From Antilocapra americana (taxonomy: Eukaryota; Chordata; Mammalia; Artiodactyla; Antilocapridae): DNA of 64,000 bases. The number at the start of each line of letters is the position of its first letter. Positions within the stretch are counted from its first letter, which is position 1. This document shows positions 11,270 to 22,239 of this stretch, in pieces. Position numbers and translations under genes: made by a program. The stretch lies in assembly GCA_007570785.1 (NCBI GenBank), contig ML660204.1, positions 2,294,001 through 2,358,000 on the forward strand. The letters run 5' to 3'. Under the pieces are notes generated by a model that had not been told where the DNA came from, did not search any database, and saw only the letters and a list, made by a program, of their open reading frames with translations.

Positions 11270-11400
11270 ACAGTTTCCCCGACCAGACTGTGAGTTCCAT
11301 GAGAATGACTATTGCCTTTTCACTGTTAAATCCCCAGCACCTAGAACAATATCCTAGAACAGAGTCATAGGTGCTCAATAAATATTTAGCAAGAGCATGA
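11270..11400 (+). repeat. L2 3' end
   Basis: 'gactgtgagttccatgagaa', 'ccccagcacctagaacaat' and 'ggtgctcaataaatatttag' match the L2 terminal segment. Confidence 0.65.
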
Positions 11401-11419
11401 GCAAGTGACATGAATGAAC

Positions 11420-11990
11420 GGACAGCATGTAAATTAGTATAGCATATATTGGCAGGTAATCTGGCAGCATCCATTCAATTTTAAAGCTTCATTCACTGAT
11501 TCAGAAATTCCTCCTTTGGCCAGTTTCTCAATAGAAACACACAAATTCTCAAAGGAATGGATCGAAGAATATTCTGTGTGACATTGTTAAATGACAAAAG
11601 TTGGAAATAACCTAAATGCACAATAACAAGACACTGATCAAGTTATGGTATATCCTCACTACAGTCCATGGAATTCTCCAGGCCAGAATACTGGAATGGG
11701 TAGCCTTTCCCTTCTCCAGGGATTCTTCCCAACCCAGGGATCAAACCCAGGTCTCCCACATTGCAGGAGGATTCTTTACCAGCTGAGCCACCAGGGAAGC
11801 CCATGGAATACTATATGTACTTCTTTAAAAGAGCAAGAACAGATTTGTGATACTTAATGTGGTCTGATCTCTAGGACACATTACTCAAAGAAAATAGCCA
11901 GTCATAGAGCAACAGTATGTAATATCTATGGGAAAAACAAAAACTCTATTTTTCATCTACCTATATATCTATATATCTATTCTGTTTATC
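11420..11990 (+). repeat. Old L1 (L1M-type) 3' region
   Basis: 'gacaaaagttggaaataacc', 'taaatgcacaataacaagac' and, beyond the SINE at 11657-11804, 'catggaatactatatgtact' are diverged forms of the L1 ORF2 3' end. The SINE splits it. Confidence 0.6.
11657..11804 (-). mobile_element. Bov-tA SINE, antisense, truncated
   Basis: Antisense body and head: 'ccaggccagaatactggaat', 'cccagggatcaaacccaggt' and the reverse-complement head 'agccaccagggaagccca'. Part of the Bov-A tail is missing, so the element is truncated at its 3' side. Confidence 0.88.
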
Positions 11991-12139
11991 TACCACTGTG
12001 AACAGTTTGGTCAGTCTATCAGTACAAACAAATACCTTGGAAAGAAAGACCAAACTGTTCACAATGGTAGCGCCTGGAGAAGAGAAAAAAAATGAGGGGG
12101 TGCGGTTTGCAGTGTGCAAAGGACTATTTTTACTTACAA

Positions 12140-12540
12140 TTCTATTTAAGTATAAAATGCTTTTAAAATGAGTACACATAGGGGTAAAAGTTGATAACAT
12201 TTCACAAACTCTATATATCCCTCTAACCAGCATTCAGATAAACAAAGAGAATATTACCAGCACCCAGGGCCCCTCTCTGCTCCTCATCCTCTCAAGGGTT
12301 GTTATCTGTATCCTCCTATTACCTTTGTCACCTTAGATTCACTTGTCAACTTTTGAACTTTATATAAATGTGATTCTAAGATGGATACAACTCTGTGTTT
12401 GGGCACCCAACATTCTATTTGTGTGTTTCACTATTTTTACTTTTTGATAGATATGTTTGTGTACATTTTAACTGTTTTCAAAGAGAATGTATCACCTGTA
12501 TTCTACAAATGTGAGTTGGATTATTTTAATTTAGTAATTA
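12140..12540 (-). repeat. Old L1-like fragment, antisense
   Basis: 'acatttcacaaactctatat' through 'ttataaatgtgattctaag'-type order (ttatataaatgtgattcta) resembles the antisense 3' region of L1M. It may be continuous with 13716-15110, split by non-L1 sequence. Confidence 0.4.
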
Positions 12541-12746
12541 AAATACATCAACACAGATAGTGTGTGAGCACCACCAATTTGCCTTCAGCATATACAACAG
12601 GGAGTTCCCCAAGGTAAGGGAAGAGAATGAGGTCATAGGTTGCCGCTTCCGACCCCACCTCCCGGAGCTGGTGGCTGGGATCCAGGAATCTGTTTTGTAG
12701 GCTTTTTTTGGCTGTGGCTGAGGCTTTCCTGAGAGTTAGAAGTTTG

Positions 12747-12950
12747 GCTTCCCTGGTAGCTCAGACGTAAAGAATCTGCCTTCAGTGCAGGAGACCAGAA
12801 TTCAATGTCTGGGTAGCAAAGATTCCTTGGAAAAGGAAATGGCCACCCACTCCAGTATTCTTGCCTGGAGAATTCCATGAACAGAGACTTGCAGACTATA
12901 GTCTATGGGGTCTCAAAGAGTCAGGCCTGACTGAACAACTAACACACACA
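12747..12950 (+). mobile_element. Bov-tA SINE
   Basis: Sense head 'ggcttccctggtagctcaga', body 'ccactccagtattcttgcct' and tail 'gactgaacaactaacacaca'. Possible 8-bp TSD agaagttt (12739-12746) / agaggttt (12951-12958), one mismatch. Confidence 0.9.
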
Positions 12951-12959
12951 CAGAGGTTT

Positions 12960-13540
12960 GGCAGATGGTGCTCCTTTCTCCTGATAATACAGTTTCCCTG
13001 TGGTGGCCCCACCTCCCTGAGCTTGAGCAAGGTCCCCCACATGCCGGCACAACCCAGAGAGGAGATGGACTTCGGTGTGGCAAGGGCTGAACTCAGCCTG
13101 TCTGGCTTTTGATTCTGAACCAATATTTTACAGTTTGGTAGCGAAATGGGCAGCCAAGAAAATGATGAAGACTTGCTAACCAAGAGACACAGGGCTGCAC
13201 AGATATCGGCACCTGGGGAGACTGGGTGGGCGTGGTGAGGGGGAGAATGGGAGTTCAGGGACCCTGGTGCAAAATGCCAAAGAAAAGCCTGCAGGCCAGG
13301 CGGGGTGGTGGTGGCTCGGGTGGGTGGAGGGGGTTCCGGGTCTGTATGTTCCTTTGGGACCTTCTTGACCTCTCTAGGGGTGAAGGAGCCAAAGCTGCCA
13401 TCTTTGGTCACTGGGAAACATTGAGCAGTTTCATCTGTCATCTGTGATTCCTTATACCCATGTCCAATGTTGCACAAGGAAAGCAGGCATAAGCAGACAA
13501 TATTTGAAAAAATATTTGAAAAAATTTTTCTATAAGAATT
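12960..13540. other. Unassigned stretch with a long antisense frame
   Basis: The antisense frame 13477-12896 (193 codons) is the longest one not wholly repeat-derived, but its last ~20 codons run into the SINE at 12747-12950. It is proline/serine rich with no known domain. I do not call it a gene. Confidence 0.4.
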
Positions 13541-13549
13541 TTTACTAAC

Positions 13550-13713
13550 TATTCCCCTCCCTCCCCTCTTTTCTTACTTCCTTCACTTTCTCTCTTTTCT
13601 TCTCATTTTGTCTTTCTCTCCTTTGCCCTCTCCTCTTGCTCTTCTTCTACTTCTTCCTCCTCCTCTTTCTTCTCCTCCTTCTCTTCCTCTTTCTCCTCTT
13701 TCTTCTTCTCTTC
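13550..13713. repeat. Homopyrimidine (C/T) tract
   Basis: About 165 bp almost wholly C and T, with only scattered A and G. Motifs change from ccctccctcccc at the left to cttcttcctcctcctc and cttcttctcttct at the right. Confidence 0.85.
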
Positions 13714-13715
13714 TG

Positions 13716-15110
13716 AATATTTAATAGACATATGCTGTACAAACAGACAGTACAAAAGGGTTTACCGGGGAATGTGTACACTTGTCCCCTAGCCCCTCAG
13801 TTCCTCTTCCAGGAAGCAACAACTCTTTTTAGCCTCTTTCTTGTGTTTTCACTCAGAAGTGGTTTGTGTAACCAAATGGAAAAGGAGCAGTGGGAGATGA
13901 TATCAGACGTGGTCCCAAAAACTTCCCTTTAAACACCAGCCAGCCACAAGGAAGGCCTCTCCTGTCCCCATTTCTGGAGCCTGGGTTAGCCTGCTTAAAA
14001 TCAGAGCATCCCCCTGCCCTCTCAGAGCGGGTTTGGAGGTCCAGGAGAAAGGGCAGTGCAGTCCTGTGGGGTAATGGCACCATACTTCACAGTGTTCCCC
14101 ATTTCACCTGCTGCGAGACACCCTGGCCAGTATTTTTTATCAATACTTACAGAGCTGCCTCTCTTTTTCACAGCTGCATGAATTCTATGGTTCAGATGTG
14201 CCATTCGCTTATTTAATTGATGCCCTGTTGATGGATATTTAAGTTGTTTCCTGCCTTTTGCTAAAACCACAAGGCTGTAACGCCTGTCCTTATGCAGACA
14301 TCGTCTGCACATATGAGCATGAGCAGAATAAACTCTTAGAAGTAGAGTCAGTGCAGCAGAGGTAATAGGTACCTCTTGTAACCTGTTAAATGTTGCCAAA
14401 CGGCCTGACCCTCAAGTCAGTGCAGCAGCCTGTTCCCCACCAGCGAGTCGCCCAATACTTTTCATGTAATTCGTCGTCTGTATTCTAATTTTGTCAACTG
14501 TCCCAATAATGTCATTTATAGATTTTTTTTCAATGCAAGATGTAGTCCAGGATCACCTATTGTATTAGTTGCTGTGTCTGTTTAGTCTTCTTTAATCCGG
14601 AATAGTTTCTGACCTTTCTTTGTCTTTTATGACTTTGACATTTTTGAAGAATGTAAGTATGTTGCTTTATGGGTGTTACATCACTCACTTGGGTTTTTGT
14701 TCTGTTTCTCTTGATTAGACTCAGGTTATGCTTCTTCAGTGGAATGACTTAGAAGTGATGCTATGTCCTTCCTCCTGTGTTGCATCACGAGGCATATGGT
14801 ATCAATTTGTCCCTTTGCCTGTATGAACTTTGATGAGTTGGTTAAGGTGGTGTTGTTTCTCCACTGTGAAGATATTACTTTTTCTTTTGTAATTAGCTTT
14901 TAGGGATATACTTTAATATCTTTAGTAAACAGCTGTCCTTGTCAAACACACATTTCAAGGGTAAATTTCTTCATTGGGAGTGATGGGAAGCATTTGCTCC
15001 TGTGTTTAGGAACCATTGGGTTGCCTTTTTATTAAATTTTGATAATGATTTTCTTTTCTTAAATTTAGATTTTAATTTAAATTTTACTTTATTTAAAAAA
15101 CAACCCAAAT
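13716..15110 (-). repeat. Old L1M-type 3' region, antisense
   Basis: Text typical of antisense L1M: 'ttgatggatatttaagttgt', 'gttaaatgttgccaaacgg', 'gtccaggatcacctattgt', 'ggttatgcttcttcagtgg' and 'gttaaggtggtgttgtttc'. The run is interrupted at 13891-14071 by an unclassified block. Confidence 0.6.
13891..14071 (-). repeat. Unclassified repeat block, copy A
   Basis: 181 bp that recurs in inverted orientation at 16519-16706. My manual alignment gives about 23 mismatches plus a 1-base and a 6-base gap, about 87% identity. It interrupts antisense L1M sequence. Neither edge shows a clear TSD or terminal repeat. I do not recognise the family; an LTR piece or a short non-autonomous element are both possible. 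Confidence 0.75.
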
Positions 15111-16478
15111 GGTTGAGCTTAGCCCTATAGCTTTTGATCCACCCTGATGGTGATAATTTTTTTTTTTTTTAATTTTCGTTTCTCTAGCACCTCCAAGTAG
15201 GATTGCTTTCCCAGAATTCATCTGGGTCTCAGGCCCAGGGATGAGCCTGGTTTGCCTTGCCTTCCCTGATAACAGTCAGAGGCATTCTTGGCTGCAGTAA
15301 GGGGCAGAGAAATGCCTCCTGCCATTCCCAGGGGACTGCAGCTGTCATAGGCTACCAGTCAGACGTGGGCCATGCTGAGATTGCAGCCAGACTTGAAAGC
15401 CAGCCCAAGTCCTACAATTATTACCCCCTAACCATCCCCCGGCCCTGACCTGGGGGCGATCCTTCTATCCAGTGCATCTTCCAGATGTTGAACAGTGTTC
15501 CAGAAGGAAGACCACCCTCCCAGCATCATGCTGGCCTCAGGCTCCCAGTGCTATCCTTATTGCTCCAGACTGTCCCACATCACCTTCGCCCCCCCACCCA
15601 CCCACCTTTCCATACTGGTACTTGGAGTGGCCCCAGGGAAGGAAAACTTTCAAGGTGTTTTAGCCATAGATCTCTGCTCAAATAAAATCCTAGTCAAAAC
15701 TCCAGCTCACTCAACATCTCAGGGTGGAGTTGAAAACCCTTTGTAGGTTCTACTGTTTCACTTTGCAATGATTCTCAGCCATATATGCCAATTGCCATAA
15801 CATCTAGACAGTCGCTAATGAAATAAATTATTCATAGCCAATTCTTAGAAGCTTAAAATTTTAAACTCTTTCAAATTATGTTATGGCTAAATTATATTTA
15901 GAGTGGATACATTTAAAAATATTTGATGTACTTTTATTTAAGAAAGGAATGCCAGGGACCCATAGTGAGCCACCCTCTCACACATCCCTCTTCCCAAATA
16001 AATCAGGATTTTTTGTCTGTCTCTACACTGTTCCCTTTAGTGTTATCCTCAAACAGCATGTTAGTGATGGGACCAAGTTCTCTCCCCTTTAACCGTTAGC
16101 TCCGTGAGGCAGCCTGGTCTGCCCTTATTCCCCGGCTCCAAGAGTAGTACCCTATCTTAAAAGAAGAGATTGGTACATTGGGCTCCATTTACATTGAGAG
16201 GCTCCTCATTGAGGTAAGGTGATCAAAAAAGAGCTATAGGATAGATGAAGGAATGAATGAATGAGTGAATCCACACTAGTTGCTGATGAGGTCTGAGGGA
16301 TGTGACACCTCATTTGCATGGTGATTGCAAAAGGCTTTCAGGGTTTAGATTTGGAGGGAGAAGGGCTGTCCTCTGTTCTCACTTCGAAGATCCTACTGGT
16401 GCAGGTAGCCACTCCCAGGAGCCTGTGAACAGCCTGGAGCCACCTCATCCTTCCCTGGGGGGTGTTTCTTTTGATGCT
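15111..16478. other. Unassigned stretch
   Basis: A T-run at about 15158-15171 and a short aatgaatgaatg run at about 16250 are the only low-complexity features. Overlapping sense frames at 15472-15746 have no domain. No repeat family recognised. Confidence 0.4.
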
Positions 16479-16519
16479 GTCTGGCAAAGTGACTGGTCAC
16501 ATCAGTGACTTTGCCAGAC
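16479..16519. other. Strong hairpin: 17-bp arms, 7-base loop
   Basis: Arm gtctggcaaagtgactg (16479-16495) pairs with cagtgactttgccagac (16503-16519) with one mismatch, loop gtcacat. Its right end coincides with the first base of the shared block at 16519. Confidence 0.85.
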
Positions 16520-16706
16520 CCCATGGGACTGCACTGTCCTCTCTCCTGAACCTCCAAACCCACCATATCTCTGAGAGGACAAAGGGATGCTCGGTTTCTA
16601 AGGAGGCTAACCCAGGCTTCAGAAATGGGGACAGAGGAGGCCTTCCTTATGGTTGGCTTGTGTTTAAAGGGCAGGTGTTGGGACCACGTCTGGACATCAT
16701 CTCCCA
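16519..16706 (+). repeat. Unclassified repeat block, copy B
   Basis: Inverted partner of 13891-14071. Both copies keep a parallel open frame with shared short words (NGDR, GLP, GWLVFKG, LGPRL). Amino-acid identity (roughly 65%) is what 87% DNA identity would give by chance, so there is no sign of selection for protein. The hairpin at 16479-16519 abuts this copy only. Confidence 0.75.
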
Positions 16707-16849
16707 TTACCTCTAGGGATGCTCCTGCCGAGGACACTACAGAGCTCTGGGAGGGACCTGCCATGAGGAGATCTGCCCACCCCAAGCACTAGGGCAGCCT
16801 CAGCCCTAGCTGCAGGTAGGCAGCTGGAGGACATGGAGCTGTGTTGACA

Positions 16850-17010
16850 TGTCCGCTCTGGCACTGCATAGCCCTGTGACCTTGGACAGGTGAATCCTCT
16901 CTGGGCCTGAGTTTCCCTCTCAATAAAATGAGGGTAATCAGCTCTGAACCCTCTTAATGCCAATGTGAAGATCTAATAAAAGTGGGTGTGAAAGGGCTTT
17001 GCAGGAAGCC
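16850..17010 (+). repeat. MIR SINE
   Basis: 'agccctgtgaccttggacag', 'gggcctgagtttccctctca' and 'ataaaatgagggtaatcag' follow sense MIR. Confidence 0.65.
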
Positions 17011-17034
17011 CTACACACACAGGGGAAATAGTCT

Positions 17035-17205
17035 CATTAAGAGGGATGGGATGGGGAGGGAGGTGGGAGAGGGGTTCAAGATGGGGAATGCATGCACACC
17101 CATGGCTGATTGATGTCAATGTATGGCAAAAACCACTACAATATTGTAAAGTAATTAGCTTCCAATTAAAATAAATAAATTAAAAAAATAAAACAAGGGA
17201 AAAGT
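17035..17205 (+). mobile_element. L1_BT 3' end, strongly 5'-truncated
   Basis: 'gggagggaggtgggagaggg', 'ttgatgtcaatgtatggcaa', 'acaatattgtaaagtaatta' and 'ccaattaaaataaataaatt' match the ruminant L1 3' UTR, ending in an A-rich tail with an aataaa-type signal. No coding sequence remains. Confidence 0.85.
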
Positions 17206-17269
17206 AAAATTCAAAAGAATCAGCTAACCAGCATCTTTAAAAGAAGTGGCGAACAGGACAGAGCTCATT

Positions 17270-17530
17270 CATGACTCACCCACTCCTCCCCAACCTGGCA
17301 GGCTCCTGCACCTCTCTGAGGGTCAGTATCTCCCCTAGAAAGACCTGCCAGACTGCACTGCCCGCCTACCATGCCTCCTCCATCACTGCCCTGAATTACG
17401 ACTGTTTACCTGACAGTCTCCCCCTCTTGGTCTGGGAATTTCTCTGGGTAAAAACTGCACCTGATTCATTTCAGATTTTCCAGCACTTCGCACAGAGCCC
17501 AGCACATAGTAGGCACTCATAATTGTTATG
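17270..17530 (+). repeat. L2 LINE relic
   Basis: 'tctgggaatttctctgggta' and the terminal 'gcacagagcccagcacatag', 'taggcactcataattg' follow the L2 3' end. Confidence 0.5.
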
Positions 17531-17869
17531 GTCAGAGTGACAGGCTAGAGTATAGCTAATAGTGGGATATCAGGTGCTGGAGTCTAAGGATGGTGGAAAT
17601 TGAAAGCAGGCAAATTGACACTCCCTTCCCAGCACCTTATCTGAATGACTCTCCATCCAGTTTTGAGACAAGGTCTCATCACCCCTGACTTCAGACCAGG
17701 TGAAAGCTCCTGGGTGTAGGGTAACTTATTTGTTCCGGTTTGCCCAGGACTTTCTCAGTTTTAGTTCTAAAATATCATTTCCTGGGCAAACCAGGGCACT
17801 TGGTCACTCTACTTTGAGTTAAGGATCTGGGTCCTGTTTGCCACTGAATGTCTGTGGCAGATATTGTAT

Positions 17870-18290
17870 TTATTCAGATATTACCCCTCTCCTATTTTCC
17901 TTCTCCCATGCTTTCAGAGTCCATCTCTTTTGTTAGAGGTTAAAAATGGCAGATACTTTCCAAGCCTCTCTTTTAGTGAAGTGTGGTCATGTGACCCAGT
18001 GGCCAACAAGACAAAAGAAAGAGTCAGCTGAGAGTTTCTGGGAAAGGGTTTCTTCCCTCTCTAGATATGTATCTCCCACACCCTCCTTCTTCCTGCTTTT
18101 GGATATTGTCATGTGAGGATGTGATGCTTGGAGCTGTTGCAGCCATCTTGTGGCCATGAGGGAACATCTCACACTATTACTAAAGGATCAAAGGAGTTTG
18201 ATAATGAGCTAACCCTGGGACCACAGATTTCTTATTTTGTGTGATAATAATAAATCCCTTTGGGTCTAATAAATCTTTTTTTTAGAAGAA
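17870..18290 (+). repeat. Ancient repeat, class uncertain
   Basis: 'gtgtggtcatgtgacccagt' with 'ttgcagccatcttgtggcca' and a terminal 'aataaatccctttgggtcta' resembles old mammalian LTR-type repeats. Similar words occur at 31690-31880 and 56640-56960. Confidence 0.4.
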
Positions 18291-18489
18291 AGCATTTTAT
18301 AAAAATATTTCAATAATCTTGGCAATTATCATATGCCTTACACAGAAAATTGGCAAATTGGACTGCATTAAAATTAAGTATTTTGTTTATCAAAATAATC
18401 ATTAAGAGAACAAAAAGATAACCCATGTGCTTGGAGAAGATATTTGAAATATCTCCCCAGTGAAAGACTCATATATATCAATGATAGAT

Positions 18490-18710
18490 GAACAACCCTT
18501 TTTTTTTTCTTTCTTTCTTTTTTTTATTGGTTTTGCCATACAATGACATGAAATCGCCATGGGTTTACATATGCTCCCCCTCCAGATCCCCCCTCCCTCC
18601 TCCCTCCCAATTCCCTCCCCCTGGGAAATCTCAGTGCACCAGCCCCGAGCATCAATCCTGGGCTGGCGATTGATTTCACATATGACAATCAACATGTTTC
18701 AGTGCCATTC
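18490..18710 (-). mobile_element. L1_BT 3' UTR, antisense insertion
   Basis: Poly-T then 'tattggttttgccatacaat', 'cagtgcaccagccccgagca', 'gggctggcgattgatttcac' and 'tcaacatgtttcagtgccat': the antisense end of ruminant L1. It lies within the old L1M. Confidence 0.88.
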
Positions 18711-19222
18711 TAAAAGGGACAAAACTTGAATATGAACCCCACAAAAAGAGGAGATCCAAATATCCAATAAGCACATAAAAATGTGCTTAACATCGTTATT
18801 CATCACAGAAATGCAAATTAAAGCTACAATGTGATATAATCTCATACCTACCAGAATGGCTAAAGTTTAAAAGACTAACAACACAAGTGTTGGTGAGGAT
18901 GTGAAATAACTGAAACTCTCATATTCTGGTGGTAAGAGTCTAAATTAGCATAATTACTTTGAAAAGTGTTGACCAGTAGCTACTAAAACTGAACACCAAC
19001 TTACCTAGTGACCAGATAGCTTCAGTCCTTGATATTTACCCAAGAGAAATGAACACATATCCACAAAATGATTGTGTACATATAGTTTTATTCATAATAA
19101 AGATGTTCACGGTAACTTTATTCATAATAGCAGAACACAAGAGATACCACCAATGTCCATCAATAAGAGATAAATAAGTTGTGATATATCTGTACTGTTC
19201 CATACATAATGGAATATTACAT

Positions 19223-19642
19223 CAGTTCAGTTCAGTCTCTCAGTCATGTCTGACTCTTTGTGACCCTATGAACAGCAGCACGCCAAGCCTGCCTGTCCAT
19301 CACCAACTCCCAGAGCTTTCTCAAATTCATGTCCATCATGTTGGTATTGCCATCCAACTATCTCATTCTCTGTCATCCCTTTCTCTTCCTGCCCTCAGTC
19401 TTTCCCATCATCAGGGTCTTTTACAATGAATCAGTTCTTCGCATCAGGTGGCCAAAGTATTGGAGTTTCAGCTTCAGCATCAGTCCTTCCAATGATTATT
19501 CAGGACTGATTTCCTTTAGGGTGGACTAGCTGAATCTCCTTGAAGTCCAAGGGGTCTCAAGAGTCTTCTCCAACACCACAGTTCAAAAGCATCAATTCTT
19601 CAGCGCTCAGATTTCTTTATAGTCCAACTCTCACATCCATAC
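19223..19642 (-). mobile_element. BovB 3' end, antisense, with 9-bp TSD
   Basis: Starts with the cagttcagttcagtc tail and ends at 'agtccaactctcacatccat', about 420 bp. Flanked by atattacat at 19214-19222 and 19643-19651. Excising it rejoins the L1 words ggaatattacat and agcagtaaaaaag. The antisense frames are BovB C-terminal translations. Confidence 0.93.
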
Positions 19643-19689
19643 ATATTACATAGCAGTAAAAAAGAATAAACTACGGATATGTGCAATGA

Positions 19690-19967
19690 CAGGGAGAAGG
19701 CAGTGGCCCCCCACTCCAGTCCTCCTGCCTGGAAAACCCCATGGATGGAGGAGCCTGGTGGGCTGCAGTCCTTGGGGTCATGAAGAGTCAGACACAACTG
19801 AGCGACTTCACTTTCACTGTCATGCATTGGAGAAGGAAATGGCAACCCACTCCAGTGTTCTTGCCGGGAGAATCCCAGGGACACCAGAGCCTGGTGGGCT
19901 GCCATCTTTGGAGTCGCACAGAGTCGGACATGACTGAAGCAACTTAGCAGCAGCAGCAGCAGCATTT
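19690..19967 (+). mobile_element. Bov-A2 SINE (two Bov-A monomers)
   Basis: Two monomers, each starting ggagaagg, joined by 'gcgacttcactttcactgtc', with a cagcagcagcagcag tail. No tRNA head. It sits in the same old L1M. Confidence 0.93.
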
Positions 19968-20061
19968 TGTTCAGCAAAAGAAACTAGACATTAAAAGGTA
20001 CATACTGAAAGATTTCATTTCTGTGACGTGCAAGAACTGGCAAAATTAATCTGTGCTTTTT

Positions 20062-20205
20062 TTAAAAATTATTTTTATTTATTTATTTGACTGTGTTGGG
20101 TGTTAGTTGGGGCATGTGGGGTCTAGTTCCCTGACCAGGGATCAAACCTGGCTCCCCTGCATTGGGAGCTCAGAGTCTTAGCCACTGGACCACCAGGGAA
20201 GTCCC
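20062..20205 (-). mobile_element. CHR-type tRNA SINE, antisense, 15-bp TSD
   Basis: 'ttatttatttgactgtgttg', 'agttccctgaccagggatca' and 'ggaccaccagggaagtccc' identify a CHR-type cetartiodactyl SINE in antisense. Perfect duplication taatctgtgcttttt at 20047-20061 and 20206-20220. Confidence 0.92.
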
Positions 20206-20789
20206 TAATCTGTGCTTTTTGAAGTCAGGTAAGTAGTTATCCTTTGCAGTGATGGCAGATGGTGGGAGAATTATGGAAATGAGGTTGGTGTCTTCATTAT
20301 GGTGTTGATCTGGGTTGATCTAAGTCACTGGCCATTTCTTTATCTGCTTCTCTTTTCTGTATATTGTACTTAGGTGTTACAGTATCTCCTAGTTTTCTCA
20401 AAGACAGAGTTTGTATTTCTGTTTGTTGTTCTTGTCTTGGGAGATATTTTTAACAATATAAGGGGAATAGAAATGCCTTTATTTAGTTCAGCATCTTAAA
20501 ATACCATTTAATTAGAGTTTTGAATATTAAAATACCATTATACTGTGCGCCAGCAATGTGGGTTTCATGAATCTTGCTAGACAACCTGTATTATAGCCCA
20601 AATGGCTTAAGAGAAGTTCTGCTTTTACAAATGCATTTGATACAGTTAGTGAAATAGCAAATTATATATTAAGGAAAGCACAGGTAAGTCATTTACTGGC
20701 TTGGCAAAGCGCAGAGAGAGGGGCAGTCTCAGGAAGCCTTGGCAAAAGCCCAGAGGTGGAAAAGGGGTTGAGGTATAAGGCCAGTCTAT

Positions 20790-21075
20790 CCCTGCTATCG
20801 CACTGACCTTCGAGGTTTCTGCCTAGACATCCCCTCAAAGGGGACTTCTCCCCACCCATCATTTTTACCTCCTACCTCTGCTCTATTTGTCTCACTTGAC
20901 TGCCTGGCAATGGATTAAATATTGACTTCTTCATCTTTAACATCTATCTGCCCTGATTAGAATGTGAGCTCCAGGATGGCAGGAGATGTTTGCACTTCTG
21001 TATGCCCAGTGCCTAGAACAGGGCTTGGCGTATTAGTAGATGCTCAATAAAGAGCTGTTAAATGTAAGAATGAAT
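20790..21075 (+). repeat. L2 LINE 3' end
   Basis: 'ctgattagaatgtgagctcc', 'gcccagtgcctagaacaggg' and 'agatgctcaataaagagctg' match the L2 terminus. Confidence 0.65.
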
Positions 21076-22239
21076 GAGTGGCTGAGTGAGTTCCAGGTTT
21101 TTATCAGAAGCCCACAGCTCTGAGGACACACAGAGGCCGAGGGGCAATGAGAGTGTCTGGTGGTCCAGGCAGTGGGTCTTGAGCTGTTCGCCGTGGTGGT
21201 CCCTGCTCTTGGGGGACACAGCTGCTTCCTCTCTAATAACTCCCTCCTTAGAAGCCAGGGGACTATGAGAAAGAACACAAAGTCCCTTTATTCAGGGAAA
21301 TGGATTCCATCTCGAGGCAAATTGTTACCTCTGAGGCCACCAGCTGCCCAGCCAGCCCATCACCATGGCCTCCTCTCAAGGATGTGGGCACAGGCCAGGC
21401 CAGAGCTGAAATTGCCCTGGAAAGTAGTTTCCTCTTTAATTAACAGGGAGAGCCACCAAGCCTGCTAATGGAGTGGGGTATGTGGTGGGGTAAGGGCAGG
21501 TTCATAAAGTCCCCAAAGGATCAAGGTCTCCTTGTTTATTTTCCCCCAAATGTTCCCCTTTACCCAGAATAGGGTGGGGGCCCAGCAGGCCGCAGGCAGG
21601 GAAAAAGCTTTAACTTCCAGCTTGCTCAGCTCAGCACGTCACAATTCGACTTGCATTTTTTTTTCTTTTTAATAATTTCAAACTTAATGAAAAAATAACC
21701 TAACCCCAAACACAGCAGGAACTCATGGCAGTTGGCGGGAGCCCCTGGCAGCTGTGAGGACAAGACGCAAAGGGTCCAGAGTAGCTGCTGGAAGATAAGG
21801 GATGCCCTTCATCTGGAGCCTCTTTCTCTCCATCACCAGCCTTGGCTCCCTATTGCCTTTGTATCATGCCCAAATGTCTCAGCCTATCCTTAGAGCAGAC
21901 TTTCCTCAGGCCCCTCCAGGGAAGACACAGACCCAGAGGGGAAAATTGTCAGGTGTGTGCATGTGAGAGCTACTGTGGATAGTGAGGTTGGTTGGCATGA
22001 CTTCTCGGAGAGAGCTGGAGGGAAGTGAAAATACCTCCTATTATAATCTGCACTCTGGCAGCATAATCTGCCCAGCATACCAGGCAGCTAGTCCAGGGAA
22101 ACAGGCTCTGTGATATCCCTTTTTTACATCTCAGGACTCGAGCCCTGGCCTGTCTGGTTTTTAACCCACAAGTTAAGTGCTCTGAAGGGAGCTGGGGGTA
22201 AAAATCAAACAGCAGCAGCAGCTTCCATGGATTCTGGAC
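21076..22239. other. Unassigned stretch
   Basis: The sense frame 21160-21468 (102 codons) and its neighbours show no domain. No repeat recognised apart from a T-run at about 21655. Confidence 0.4.

Larger units (their letters stand above)
18290..20470 (+). mobile_element. Old L1M 3' region hosting four insertions
   Basis: L1 ORF2 3' sequence continues across four interruptions: 'ttatcaaaataatcattaag', 'tatccaataagcacataaaa', 'ctcatacctaccagaatggc', 'caagagataccaccaatgtc' and 'ggaatattacatagcagtaa'. Removing 18490-18710, 19223-19651, 19690-19967 and 20062-20220 restores a contiguous diverged L1 order. The right end fades after about 20400. Confidence 0.75.

Noticed and set aside
12896..13477. 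193-codon antisense frame, the longest in the window
   Set aside because: Its end runs into a Bov-tA SINE, its composition is proline/serine rich and no domain or exon structure is visible.
13853..16716. Conserved peptide (NGDR, GWLVFKG, LGPRL) in two inverted blocks as a possible small gene family
   Set aside because: Amino-acid identity (about 65%) is no better than expected from 87% DNA identity, with no start context or exon support. Treated as a non-coding repeat.
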